Of a DNA stretch of 14,232 nt, positions 1-4,962 are shown piece by piece (within the stretch, counting starts at the first letter, position 1; the number at the start of each line of letters is the position of its first letter). Source of the stretch: Dehalococcoidia bacterium (GTDB taxonomy: Bacteria; Chloroflexota; Dehalococcoidia; JACVQG01); the NCBI GenBank assembly GCA_015661045.1, contig JACVQG010000021.1, positions 1 to 14,232 on the forward strand. The letters run 5' to 3'. A program made the translations under genes and the position numbers. Below the pieces are notes generated by a model. The model had not been told where the DNA came from. It made no database searches and worked only from the letters and a program-made list of their open reading frames with translations.

Positions 1-659
1 ACGGACTCGTGGATGGAAACGTCCACCCATTGTCCCACACCCAGCCTCTCTCGTGCCTGAAGGGCGATAAGGGTGCCGATAGCGGCGTGCATACCGGCGT
101 GAAGATACGACTGGGGGACACCGATGCGCAGCGGTGGGCGGTCCGGGTCTCCTGTGATGTGCATCAGTCCCCCCATGGCCATGCTCACTAGATCCGAGGC
201 CTGAAACGACTTGTACGGCCCGCTCTGTCCGAAAGGGGTGACTGAGATTAGCACCAGAGCAGGGTTGGTGACACTCAAAGAGTCGTATCCTATGCCAAGA
301 CCCGCTAACCATCCGGGCGCGAAGGACTCTATGACTGCATCGGCTGTCCCGGCCAGCGTAAGGAAGGACTCCCTGTCCTTCGGCTTCGACAGGTCCAGCG
401 TTACCGACCGTTTGCCTGTGTTGAACGCCAGCCAGTAAACACTGTCCTGTCGAGTGTAGCGAAGGCTCCGCTCGTGGAGAGCAGATGCGCCTTTTCCCCC
501 ATAGACCTGCCTGTAACGGGCGGGCTTGCCTCCGGGTGGTTCGACAAGGATGACCTCAGCCCCCAGGTCGGACAGGACTTTCCCCGCCATGAAGCCCTTC
601 TCGTCGGTAAGGTCCAGAATGCGATACCCTTCAAGCGGGCTGTTAGTGGTATCGGTCAT
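1..659 (-). CDS. CaiB/BaiF family CoA-transferase, partial (N-terminal 219 residues)
   Basis: This reading frame is open to the left edge, so the C-terminal part is outside the window. The translation begins MTDTTNSPLEGYRILDLTDE and shows the class III CoA-transferase pattern: an N-terminal Rossmann-like segment (GYRILDLTD, about 11-19; LSDLGAEVILVEPPGG, 29-44), then NTGKRSVTLDL (80-90), the DAVIESFAPG region (107-116), and ISVTPFGQSGPY (138-149). Family members move CoA between carboxylic acids in the cytoplasm; the substrate cannot be read here. The start at 659 is supported by GGAG 9 nt upstream (669-672 on the plus strand) and a promoter-like pair further upstream. The aspartate that carries the acyl intermediate in characterised members is expected in the PxxDxxxG-like stretch, but this protein has PQSYLHAG (182-189), so Tyr185 sits there. 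It may be the first half of a fused two-domain protein or have altered chemistry. The family call is firm. Confidence 0.88.
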   Translation of the reverse strand, partial: MTDTTNSPLEGYRILDLTDEKGFMAGKVLSDLGAEVILVEPPGGKPARYRQVYGGKGASALHERSLRYTRQDSVYWLAFNTGKRSVTLDLSKPKDRESFLTLAGTADAVIESFAPGWLAGLGIGYDSLSVTNPALVLISVTPFGQSGPYKSFQASDLVSMAMGGLMHITGDPDRPPLRIGVPQSYLHAGMHAAIGTLIALQARERLGVGQWVDVSIHES

Positions 660-736
660 GATTACTTACTCCAGTTCTTTCGAAGATAGAATCCTCCTTT
701 TGCTCCCGTCCGATGAATACCAATTCGTTTCCAATT

Positions 737-765
737 ATTTTACCATTGCCCCCTTTAAGACTCAA
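737..765 (-). promoter_or_regulatory. Candidate sigma70 promoter for the CoA-transferase gene
   Basis: On the minus strand TTGAGT (plus coordinates 760-765) and TAAAAT (737-742) are separated by 17 bp, about 80 bp upstream of the start at 659. Four of six and five of six positions match the consensus. Found by eye only. Confidence 0.4.
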
Positions 766-974
766 TGACAATACTCATTAAATATCATGTTTGCAATACT
801 GCCGGCATTTTCCGTAATGAAGCTCCACCTTTCCTGATTATCCAGTCAAAACCCCCTGTTTATGTAAACTGTAGCTAATTACCTACCACCCCATATTTTT
901 CAATCTTAGATATATAAATGTTTGTAAGCTGAAGTAATTAATTGGACAATATATAGGCAAACTGTTATCTTTGG

Positions 975-983
975 TGATATAAT
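975..983 (+). promoter_or_regulatory. Extended -10 element upstream of the truncated tRNA-Ser copy
   Basis: TG-A-TATAAT (TATAAT at 978-983) lies 12 bp before the tRNA remnant at 996. It corresponds to the -10 of the intact tRNA-Ser gene at 4655-4660. The retained element means the half gene could still be transcribed. No good -35 was seen. Confidence 0.45.
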
Positions 984-995
984 CTTTTGCGGACA

Positions 996-1034
996 GGAGA
1001 GGTGTCCGAGTGGTTTATGTTGCCGCTCTCGAAA
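996..1034 (+). pseudogene. tRNA-Ser(CGA) 5' half, truncated in the anticodon loop
   Basis: The 39 nt match 4673-4711 of the complete tRNA-Ser(CGA) with one difference (T1020 versus G4697, in the D arm). The acceptor 5' strand GGAGAGG, the D arm, the 5' anticodon strand and the loop CTCGAAA are present. After 1034 the sequence is unrelated, so the 3' anticodon strand, variable arm, T arm and acceptor 3' strand are missing. It cannot make a tRNA; it marks one boundary of the island. Confidence 0.85.
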
Positions 1035-1257
1035 TTTGCTATCAGGTGTCATAAACAGTGGTTTTAGATACGAAACAGAACGTTTGTGGCAGTTGCTAAA
1101 ACCCTGGTTTGAAGCTAGAGTGCTTTTTGGTGATGTCCCGTTATTTCTAGTCCATTAGCAAATTATTAGCAAATTCGTAGATATGGTTTAAATCTGAGGC
1201 AAAAATATAAACTTTTGCCATCTATAGGGCTGAAGTCCCTTCTTTGCATAAAAGCAG
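1035..1257. other. Gene-free stretch at the left end of the island
   Basis: No plausible gene lies here on either strand. The only structure is an 11-bp tandem repeat at 1154-1175. Sequence 660-805, on the other side of the left repeat, holds only the CoA-transferase promoter and ribosome-binding site. Confidence 0.5.
1154..1175 (+). repeat. Two tandem copies of an 11-bp repeat (ATTAGCAAATT)
   Basis: ATTAGCAAATT occurs at 1154-1164 and again immediately at 1165-1175, 120 bp inside the left island boundary. It might be a recombinase arm site or protein-binding iteron, but two copies are little evidence. Confidence 0.5.
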
Positions 1258-1887
1258 ATGCTAGTTTTCGTTGACGAATCGGGAGACCCTGGACTCAAGA
1301 TAGACGCTGGCTCAAGCCGATACTTCGTGATAGCCCTGGTGGTCTTCGAGGATAACGAGGAAGCCGGGGCGACAGACAAACGTATTGAGCTTTTACGGCG
1401 CGAGTTGCGATTGGACCCCCGCTTTGAGTTTCGCTTTAACCACTGTAACAAGGACTTCCGGGAGCGTTTCCTTGTCGCCATAGCGCCGTACGAGTTCTTC
1501 TATTACGGGATCGTTGTTGACAAGCACCCAAACAAGTTGAGGGGGCCGGGCTTTAAATACAAGAATTCTTTCTACAAGTATGCAAGCAGTCTTGTCTTCC
1601 AGAACGCGAAGGCATATCTAAGCAATGCCATAGCGGTCATAGATGGCAGCGGCAGCAGGGACTTCAGGAGAGAATTGGCAAGCTATTTGAAGAAGCGCAC
1701 CAACGACCCGCAGCAGCGCTATATCCGGGAGGTTAAGCTTCAAAACTCTTTGGGAAATAACCTGCTACAAATGGCTGATATGGTGGCCGGTGCCATTCAT
1801 AGAAGCTTTGGGGAAAAGCCAGATGCCAACACATACAGAGGGATAATTAAGCACCGTGAAGTCTATGTCCAACTCTGGCCCAAATAA
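1258..1887 (+). CDS. DUF3800 family protein (predicted RNase H-like fold)
   Basis: This 209-residue protein has the family signature: VFVDESGDPG at residues 3-12 (acidic pair Asp6/Glu7), a second acidic position in AIAVIDGSGS (Asp129), and the C-terminal helix LLQMADMVAGAIHR with Asp174. These fit the predicted metal-binding acidic set of DUF3800, often described as RNase H-like. The biochemical role of the family is not established; members are common on prophages, islands and near defence genes. Length is typical and the frame looks intact. The start is the first in-frame ATG before the DESG motif; there is no clear Shine-Dalgarno sequence. It stands alone on the plus strand inside the tRNA-flanked island and is followed by a palindrome at 1902-1919. 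The family call is firm, the function unknown. Confidence 0.87.
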   Translation: MLVFVDESGDPGLKIDAGSSRYFVIALVVFEDNEEAGATDKRIELLRRELRLDPRFEFRFNHCNKDFRERFLVAIAPYEFFYYGIVVDKHPNKLRGPGFKYKNSFYKYASSLVFQNAKAYLSNAIAVIDGSGSRDFRRELASYLKKRTNDPQQRYIREVKLQNSLGNNLLQMADMVAGAIHRSFGEKPDANTYRGIIKHREVYVQLWPK

Positions 1888-2147
1888 AAACCCCAACCCT
1901 AGTCCCGATGAATCGGGACACGCGCACCATACGGTGACAATTCGGGTTGAGGTCAATTCCACTTTTATTATAGGCCACTGGTTGATTTTGTCAACATTCT
2001 GATGTCTTTATTCCAAGTTGGGGTAGGGGGGCAGCGGCCACACATGATTTAGTATAAAATGCGTCCAGTTGTAGCCTACTAGACTGGGGGTATTTTCCCT
2101 CACAATTAATCAACAGGCAGATCGGGAGAGGACGGACAGGTTATGCT
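1888..2147. other. Intergenic region with one palindrome, no gene seen
   Basis: Between the DUF3800 gene and the minus-strand HTH gene there is the palindrome at 1902-1919 and otherwise no convincing coding or RNA feature. Confidence 0.5.
1902..1919. terminator. Palindrome downstream of the DUF3800 gene
   Basis: GTCCCGAT and ATCGGGAC form a perfect 8-bp inverted repeat with GA between, starting 14 bp after the DUF3800 stop. It has no T tract, so it may be a repeated intergenic palindrome rather than a true terminator. Related palindromes lie at 8500-8513 and 12980-12999. Confidence 0.45.
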
Positions 2148-2336
2148 CTAATGCTCTTTTATCCATTGGATAAGGTCTTCTTTCAAAAACACGCGTTTTT
2201 TGCCTATCTTATGTGAAGGTAACCCCTCATTCATAAGCTTATATATAGTCTGATGACTAATTGCTAGAAACTCCTGCGCCTCTGCAAAGGTAAGAAATAT
2301 CCGCTCTATAGCCCCCTCTGGTTTCTTTCTTCCCAT
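2148..2336 (-). CDS. Excisionase-family small HTH DNA-binding protein
   Basis: This is a 62-residue protein. Residues about 15-60 (LTFAEAQEFLAISHQTIYKL ... KKRVFLKEDLIQWIKEH) match the MerR/excisionase-like helix-turn-helix family (HTH_17): the first part is the HTH, and the KIGKKRVFLKEDLIQWI part is the wing and following helix. Such proteins act as recombination directionality factors or small regulators, usually on mobile elements. The ATG at 2336 is preferred because AGGAG lies 8 nt upstream; a GTG at 2345 would start inside that ribosome-binding site. It is divergent from the exported nuclease cassette, with about 160 bp between them, so it could regulate that promoter. No integrase partner is visible in the island. 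Confidence 0.85.
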   Translation of the reverse strand: MGRKKPEGAIERIFLTFAEAQEFLAISHQTIYKLMNEGLPSHKIGKKRVFLKEDLIQWIKEH

Positions 2337-2417
2337 TTTGACCACTCCTAGCCTGACTATTAGGTAATGGTAGAGTGTTGGGATTGATTAGGCACAAATA
2401 GACGATAATAGATGATT

Positions 2418-2458
2418 ATTGACATTAAGCCGTTTGGCGTTATAATGTTGCTGTCAAT
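2418..2458 (+). promoter_or_regulatory. Sigma70 promoter with possible operator for the exported nuclease cassette
   Basis: TTGACA (2419-2424) and TATAAT (2441-2446) match both consensus hexamers exactly with a 16-bp spacer; transcription should start near 2453, about 47 nt before the lipoprotein ATG at 2500. A perfect 7-bp inverted repeat, ATTGACA (2418-2424) and TGTCAAT (2452-2458), brackets the promoter and could be an operator, perhaps for the divergent HTH protein. The promoter is seen directly; the regulator is inference. Confidence 0.75.
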
Positions 2459-2499
2459 CCAAAAAAGAAATGGGGAAACAGGAAGGGGGGCGCAAGGCC

Positions 2500-2925
2500 A
2501 TGTTTACGAAGGTCATAGCTGTTCTTTTGCTTGTCCTGATAGTCTTATCCGGGTGCACGCCCAAAATCACCCAGCCACCTCCCGAAACCAGTCCGACTCA
2601 GTCGCCAAAGTCAGGAACGCAAACACCCGTCATACCTAGTCCCGAAGCGAAAAATAATATTGGCAAGCGGGTAACAGTAGAATTAGTAGTAGCCGACACC
2701 CGCTACGCCAGTGGGTCAAGGGGACAGCCAACTTTCCTTAACGACAAGCCCTACCCCAACCATAACTTCACTGTAGTTATATGGGGCAGGGATAGGTCAA
2801 AGTTTGGCACCCCGGAACGGTCCTTCAAGGGAAAACTCATACGGGCCAGTGGGCTAGTGGAGTCGTTTCAGGGGAAGCCACAAATAGTTGCTAATGATCC
2901 TTCGCAGATACAGGTTATGGATTAG
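2500..2925 (+). CDS. Lipoprotein with OB-fold-like domain
   Basis: The 141-residue product has a lipoprotein signal peptide, MFTKVIAVLLLVLIVLSGC, with lipobox LSGC and Cys19 as the lipidated residue. A Pro/Ser/Thr-rich linker follows (20-50), then a domain at about 51-141 with the pattern GKRVTVELVV, PTFLNDKPYPNHNFTVVIWG, FKGKLIRASGLVESFQGKPQ, IVANDPSQIQV. This resembles small OB-fold nucleic-acid-binding-type domains; the assignment is by pattern only. The ATG at 2500 is preferred over an ATG at 2470 because it begins the signal peptide directly and follows a G-rich ribosome-binding site at about 9 nt. It is the first gene behind the promoter at 2419-2446, and its end overlaps the thermonuclease gene by 32 nt. 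It should sit on the outer face of the cell membrane. Confidence 0.75.
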   Translation: MFTKVIAVLLLVLIVLSGCTPKITQPPPETSPTQSPKSGTQTPVIPSPEAKNNIGKRVTVELVVADTRYASGSRGQPTFLNDKPYPNHNFTVVIWGRDRSKFGTPERSFKGKLIRASGLVESFQGKPQIVANDPSQIQVMD

Positions 2926-3385
2926 CGTCCTTTTTGGTGTAGGTGTGATAGTTGCCTACTGGTGGTTGGGGCCATTGGCTCCGGCCTCGCTGGTTTATGC
3001 TAATCGTGTGATAGACGGCGACACAATTGAAGTCAATGGCATTTACAGAGTGCGATACATCGGTATTGATACCCCTGAAACCGTCCATCCCACTAAGCCA
3101 GTACAGTTCTGGGGGCCTGAAGCATCTCAAAGGAACAAAGAACTCTCGGAGCGAAAGTTGATTTTCCTTGTGAGAGACGGACGGGACAAGGACGACTACG
3201 ACAGATTGTTGCGCTACATTTACCTGGCAAACGGCGTGAACATTAACGCCCAATTGGTTGTAGAGGGCTACGCTTACTATGCAAACTATGGCGATGGTTT
3301 CCGCTTCCAATCCGATTTCCTTCAATTAGAGCTGGAAGCAAGGGATGCGAGACGAGGACTTTGGCAGAATACCCCGAAACGCTAA
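2894..3385 (+). CDS. Membrane-anchored thermonuclease (SNase-like)
   Basis: The 163-residue protein has one N-terminal hydrophobic segment (about 8-26), probably an uncleaved anchor or signal, then a staphylococcal-nuclease domain. Compared with S. aureus nuclease the key positions are present: the IDGDT calcium-site motif (Asp43), Arg54, Asp59-Thr60, Glu62 in GIDTPET, and Arg104 in DDYDR. HPTKPVQFWGPEAS (65-78) matches the family's conserved loop. These give a calcium-dependent phosphodiesterase that cuts DNA or RNA, here most likely outside the cytoplasm. The ATG at 2894 is chosen; a TTG two codons earlier is possible. The gene starts inside the end of the upstream lipoprotein gene, so translational coupling is likely. 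It is 21 nt from the next gene. Function and family are confident; the biological target is unknown. Confidence 0.92.
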   Translation: MILRRYRLWISVLFGVGVIVAYWWLGPLAPASLVYANRVIDGDTIEVNGIYRVRYIGIDTPETVHPTKPVQFWGPEASQRNKELSERKLIFLVRDGRDKDDYDRLLRYIYLANGVNINAQLVVEGYAYYANYGDGFRFQSDFLQLELEARDARRGLWQNTPKR

Positions 3386-3406
3386 ATCTTAAGCAAAGGG
3401 GGTGTT

Positions 3407-3895
3407 ATGGTGCGTTATTATATGGCTGTAGTCTTCTTGGCTTTCCTAGTCCTTTTCTCTGCTTGTCAGGGGCCACCAGGTCTGGCAGGGCCGTTAGGCC
3501 CACAAGGCGAAAGGGGGTTACAGGGGCCAGTAGGACCGCAGGGGCCTCCCAGCCCACCTAGCCCCAGAATGGAAGCTCTGGAGAGGGAGATAAAAGAGTT
3601 AAAGGCTGAAGTCGTAAGGCTCCAGTCCATGAAGAGCGTGCCGGAAACCTTCCCGACTGCAACACCGAAGGGGCCGATAGTCCCCACACCTCGCCCAACA
3701 TCTACCTCCCCGGTGTTTACGCCCGTGCCCCCTCGAACCCCAGCTCCGCAAACTCCGGTTCCGCCTTCCACCTTGATTCCACAAAGGCATCCGTCCGGTG
3801 CTACAGCTCTTTGCCGAGATGGGACATACAGTTACAGTGCCAACCGAAGCGGCACATGTTCTCGACATGGAGGCGTTGCGCAGTGGCTGCGATAA
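3407..3895 (+). CDS. Collagen-like lipoprotein with C-terminal DUF3761 domain
   Basis: The 162-residue protein is modular. A lipoprotein signal (2-19, lipobox FSAC, Cys20) is followed by nine Gly-X-Y triplets (22-48, such as [16 protein letters not shown]), a short heptad-like helix (54-75, [18 protein letters not shown]), a Pro/Thr-rich spacer (80-127), and a C-terminal domain (about 131-162) with CRDGTYSYS and [13 protein letters not shown], matching DUF3761. The collagen triplets and coiled coil suggest a trimeric stalk that holds the C-terminal domain away from the membrane. The gene is third in the cassette with the OB-fold lipoprotein and the nuclease. The ATG at 3407 has a G-rich ribosome-binding site just upstream. 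The DUF3761 role is not known; its Cys pair and HGG motif suggest metal binding or a disulfide, which is inference. Confidence 0.85.
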   Translation: MVRYYMAVVFLAFLVLFSACQGPPGLAGPLGPQGERGLQGPVGPQGPPSPPSPRMEALEREIKELKAEVVRLQSMKSVPETFPTATPKGPIVPTPRPTSTSPVFTPVPPRTPAPQTPVPPSTLIPQRHPSGATALCRDGTYSYSANRSGTCSRHGGVAQWLR

Positions 3896-4246
3896 GCGAT
3901 GCTAGTCTCCAGGATAAAAAACTGGCGGCGTTAGAGCGTTGGGACGGGGATTGTGATACCCCCACGCCCAAACATGGGGTTTTTGGCACCCTTCTTGGGG
4001 GGTAACGGGGGGGTAAGGGTTGAGTCCCCTTTAAATCTACCCTATCATTATTCAGGCTGCTAAGGGGGTAAGGGTTAGATGTTGTTTTCGGTGTTAGTTC
4101 ACCTTATCTTGCCCAAGGGCGTAGGGGGATTAGGGTAATGAGCATTCATGCCCCCACCAGGTCTTCCCCCTTATCTGGCTCATGCTCTTTTTCGTCAGCA
4201 AGTGGCCTATGCCGGTGCTGGACACATCATAAGCCCAGGGGCTTCT
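3896..4246. other. Gene-free G-rich stretch with telomere-like G runs
   Basis: No credible gene is seen between the collagen-like lipoprotein and the minus-strand Cys-rich gene. The plus strand carries repeated G runs: GGGGGGTAACGGGGGGGTAAGGG (3997-4019), GGGGGTAAGGGTTAG (4064-4078) and GGGGGATTAGGGTAATG (4124-4140). The first can be drawn as a canonical G-quadruplex (four runs of three or more G, short loops). Confidence 0.6.
3960..3984 (+). terminator. Candidate intrinsic terminator of the exported nuclease cassette
   Basis: CCCCA (3960-3964) can pair with TGGGG (3975-3979) over a 10-nt loop and is followed by five T (3980-3984). It lies 65 bp after the stop of the collagen-like gene. The stem is short, so this is tentative. 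Confidence 0.35.
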
Positions 4247-4492
4247 TCACTTATTTTTAAACTCATGCTTTTGGGCCTGTCCCCGGCAGATATAGCAGAT
4301 ACCATGCACATGATACTGTTTCATATGGCCGCAATCCCCGCAATATTGCTGTCTAGCTTCGATTGCTTCTTTCAGGGTTTTAACGTCTTGCGGGCCTGAT
4401 TGTTGCACCATCTTAGTGTGCTGCCTACAAAAACGGTGATAATTGGACAGTATAACCCGGGCTGGTTTCCTGCATTGTTTGCCATTTTCCAT
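4247..4492 (-). CDS. Small Cys/His-rich putative zinc-binding protein
   Basis: I do not recognise the 81-residue product as a named family. It has a CxxC pair at Cys51/Cys54 and another at Cys66/Cys69 (YCGDCG ... GICYICRG), as expected for a zinc ribbon, plus Cys7, Cys22 and His25 (KQCRKPA ... HRFCRQH) that could form a second site. The start is well supported: AGGTGGAG lies 7 nt before the ATG at 4492. The start codon and ribosome-binding site fall inside the right 229-bp repeat. In the left repeat the ribosome-binding site is kept but the ATG is ACG and the frame diverges after about three codons, so only this copy can be expressed. It is divergent from tRNA-Ser(CGA). A nucleic-acid-binding role is possible, not shown. 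Confidence 0.65.
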   Translation of the reverse strand: MENGKQCRKPARVILSNYHRFCRQHTKMVQQSGPQDVKTLKEAIEARQQYCGDCGHMKQYHVHGICYICRGQAQKHEFKNK

Positions 4493-4711
4493 AATGAAGC
4501 TCCACCTTTCCTGATAATCCAGTCAATACCAACTGTTTATGTAAACTATAGCCAATTAACTACCACCCCATATTTTTCAATCTTAGATATATAAATGTTT
4601 GTAAGCTGAAGTAATTGATTGGACAATATATAGCCAAATTGCTATCCTTGATGTTATAATCGTTTGCGGACTGGAGAGGTGTCCGAGTGGTTTATGGTGC
4701 CGCTCTCGAAA
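4483..4711 (+). repeat. Right copy of 229-bp imperfect direct repeat
   Basis: It aligns with 806-1034 without gaps at about 92% identity by eye. This copy runs from the third codon of the Cys-rich gene, through the AT-rich spacer and extended -10, to the end of the tRNA-Ser(CGA) anticodon loop, where the full tRNA continues. Confidence 0.85.
4652..4660 (+). promoter_or_regulatory. Extended -10 promoter element of tRNA-Ser(CGA)
   Basis: TG-T-TATAAT with TATAAT at 4655-4660 lies 12 bp before the tRNA 5' end. A good -35 is not evident at the right spacing, which is compatible with an extended -10 promoter. Confidence 0.5.
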
Positions 4712-4760
4712 AGCGGTCTCCGGTTATACTGGAGCGTGGGTTCGAATCCCACCCTCTCCG
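4673..4760 (+). tRNA. tRNA-Ser (anticodon CGA)
   Basis: The 88-nt gene folds as a class II tRNA: acceptor GGAGAGG (4673-4679) with CCTCTCC (4753-4759), discriminator G4760, anticodon stem CCGCT/AGCGG around the loop CTCGAAA, anticodon CGA at 4707-4709, a long variable arm closed by CTCC/GGAG, and T arm GTGGG/CCCAC around TTCGAAT. It reads UCG codons. The CCA end is not encoded. It is the right boundary of the putative island; the last base of the anticodon loop (4711) is where the repeated segment ends. Its 3' 25 nt are identical to those of the neighbouring tRNA-Ser(GGA). Confidence 0.97.
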
Positions 4761-4839
4761 CTGACAAAATGGTTTCATTTTGAAGCTGAGAAAACTAATC
4801 TTAGATATTTATCGGTTAATTACACACCCATAGATTTGC

Positions 4840-4929
<90 letters not shown>

Positions 4930-4962
4930 TTTACTAATTTTTCCTTTTCTATTGACACCCCT

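Larger units (their letters stand above)
806..1034 (+). repeat. Left copy of 229-bp imperfect direct repeat (tRNA-Ser upstream region plus 5' half)
   Basis: This segment aligns without gaps to 4483-4711 at a constant offset of 3677 bp. I count about 18 mismatches in 229 positions (about 92% identity). It contains the remnant of the start region of the small Cys-rich gene found at the right copy, an AT-rich stretch, an extended -10 element and the first 39 nt of a tRNA-Ser gene. Similarity stops abruptly at both ends: left of 806, and after 1034, the last base of the anticodon loop. Confidence 0.85.
806..4711. mobile_element. Putative genomic island at tRNA-Ser, flanked by 229-bp direct repeats
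   Basis: The two outer repeats (806-1034 and 4483-4711) enclose about 3.4 kb of accessory-type cargo: DUF3800, an excisionase-like HTH protein, a secreted nuclease cassette and a Cys-rich small protein. The repeat ends in a tRNA anticodon loop, a common attachment point for tyrosine-recombinase elements. However, the left repeat keeps the 5' tRNA half, not the 3' half that classical elements leave behind, and there is no integrase inside. It may be a decayed or non-autonomous element, or a segmental duplication with later cargo. The repeat structure is seen directly; the mobile-element reading is inference. Confidence 0.45.

Noticed and set aside
401..768. Several short reading frames on both strands near the left end
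   Set aside because: They overlap the CaiB/BaiF frame, which has clear family motifs and runs off the edge, or the promoter region beside it.
2915..3325. 136-codon minus-strand reading frame
   Set aside because: It lies fully opposite the thermonuclease gene, whose catalytic motifs are unambiguous.
3466..3868. Minus-strand Gly-rich reading frames opposite the collagen-like gene
   Set aside because: They mirror the Gly/Pro-rich and Pro/Thr-rich codons of the plus-strand gene and have no ribosome-binding site or recognisable domain.
3997..4140. CRISPR-like array
   Set aside because: The G-rich units are short and irregular with no conserved repeat of 20 bp or more, and no cas gene is present.
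4148..4399. 83-codon plus-strand reading frame
   Set aside because: It overlaps the opposite-strand Cys-rich gene, which has a good ribosome-binding site and CxxC pairs; this frame has neither.
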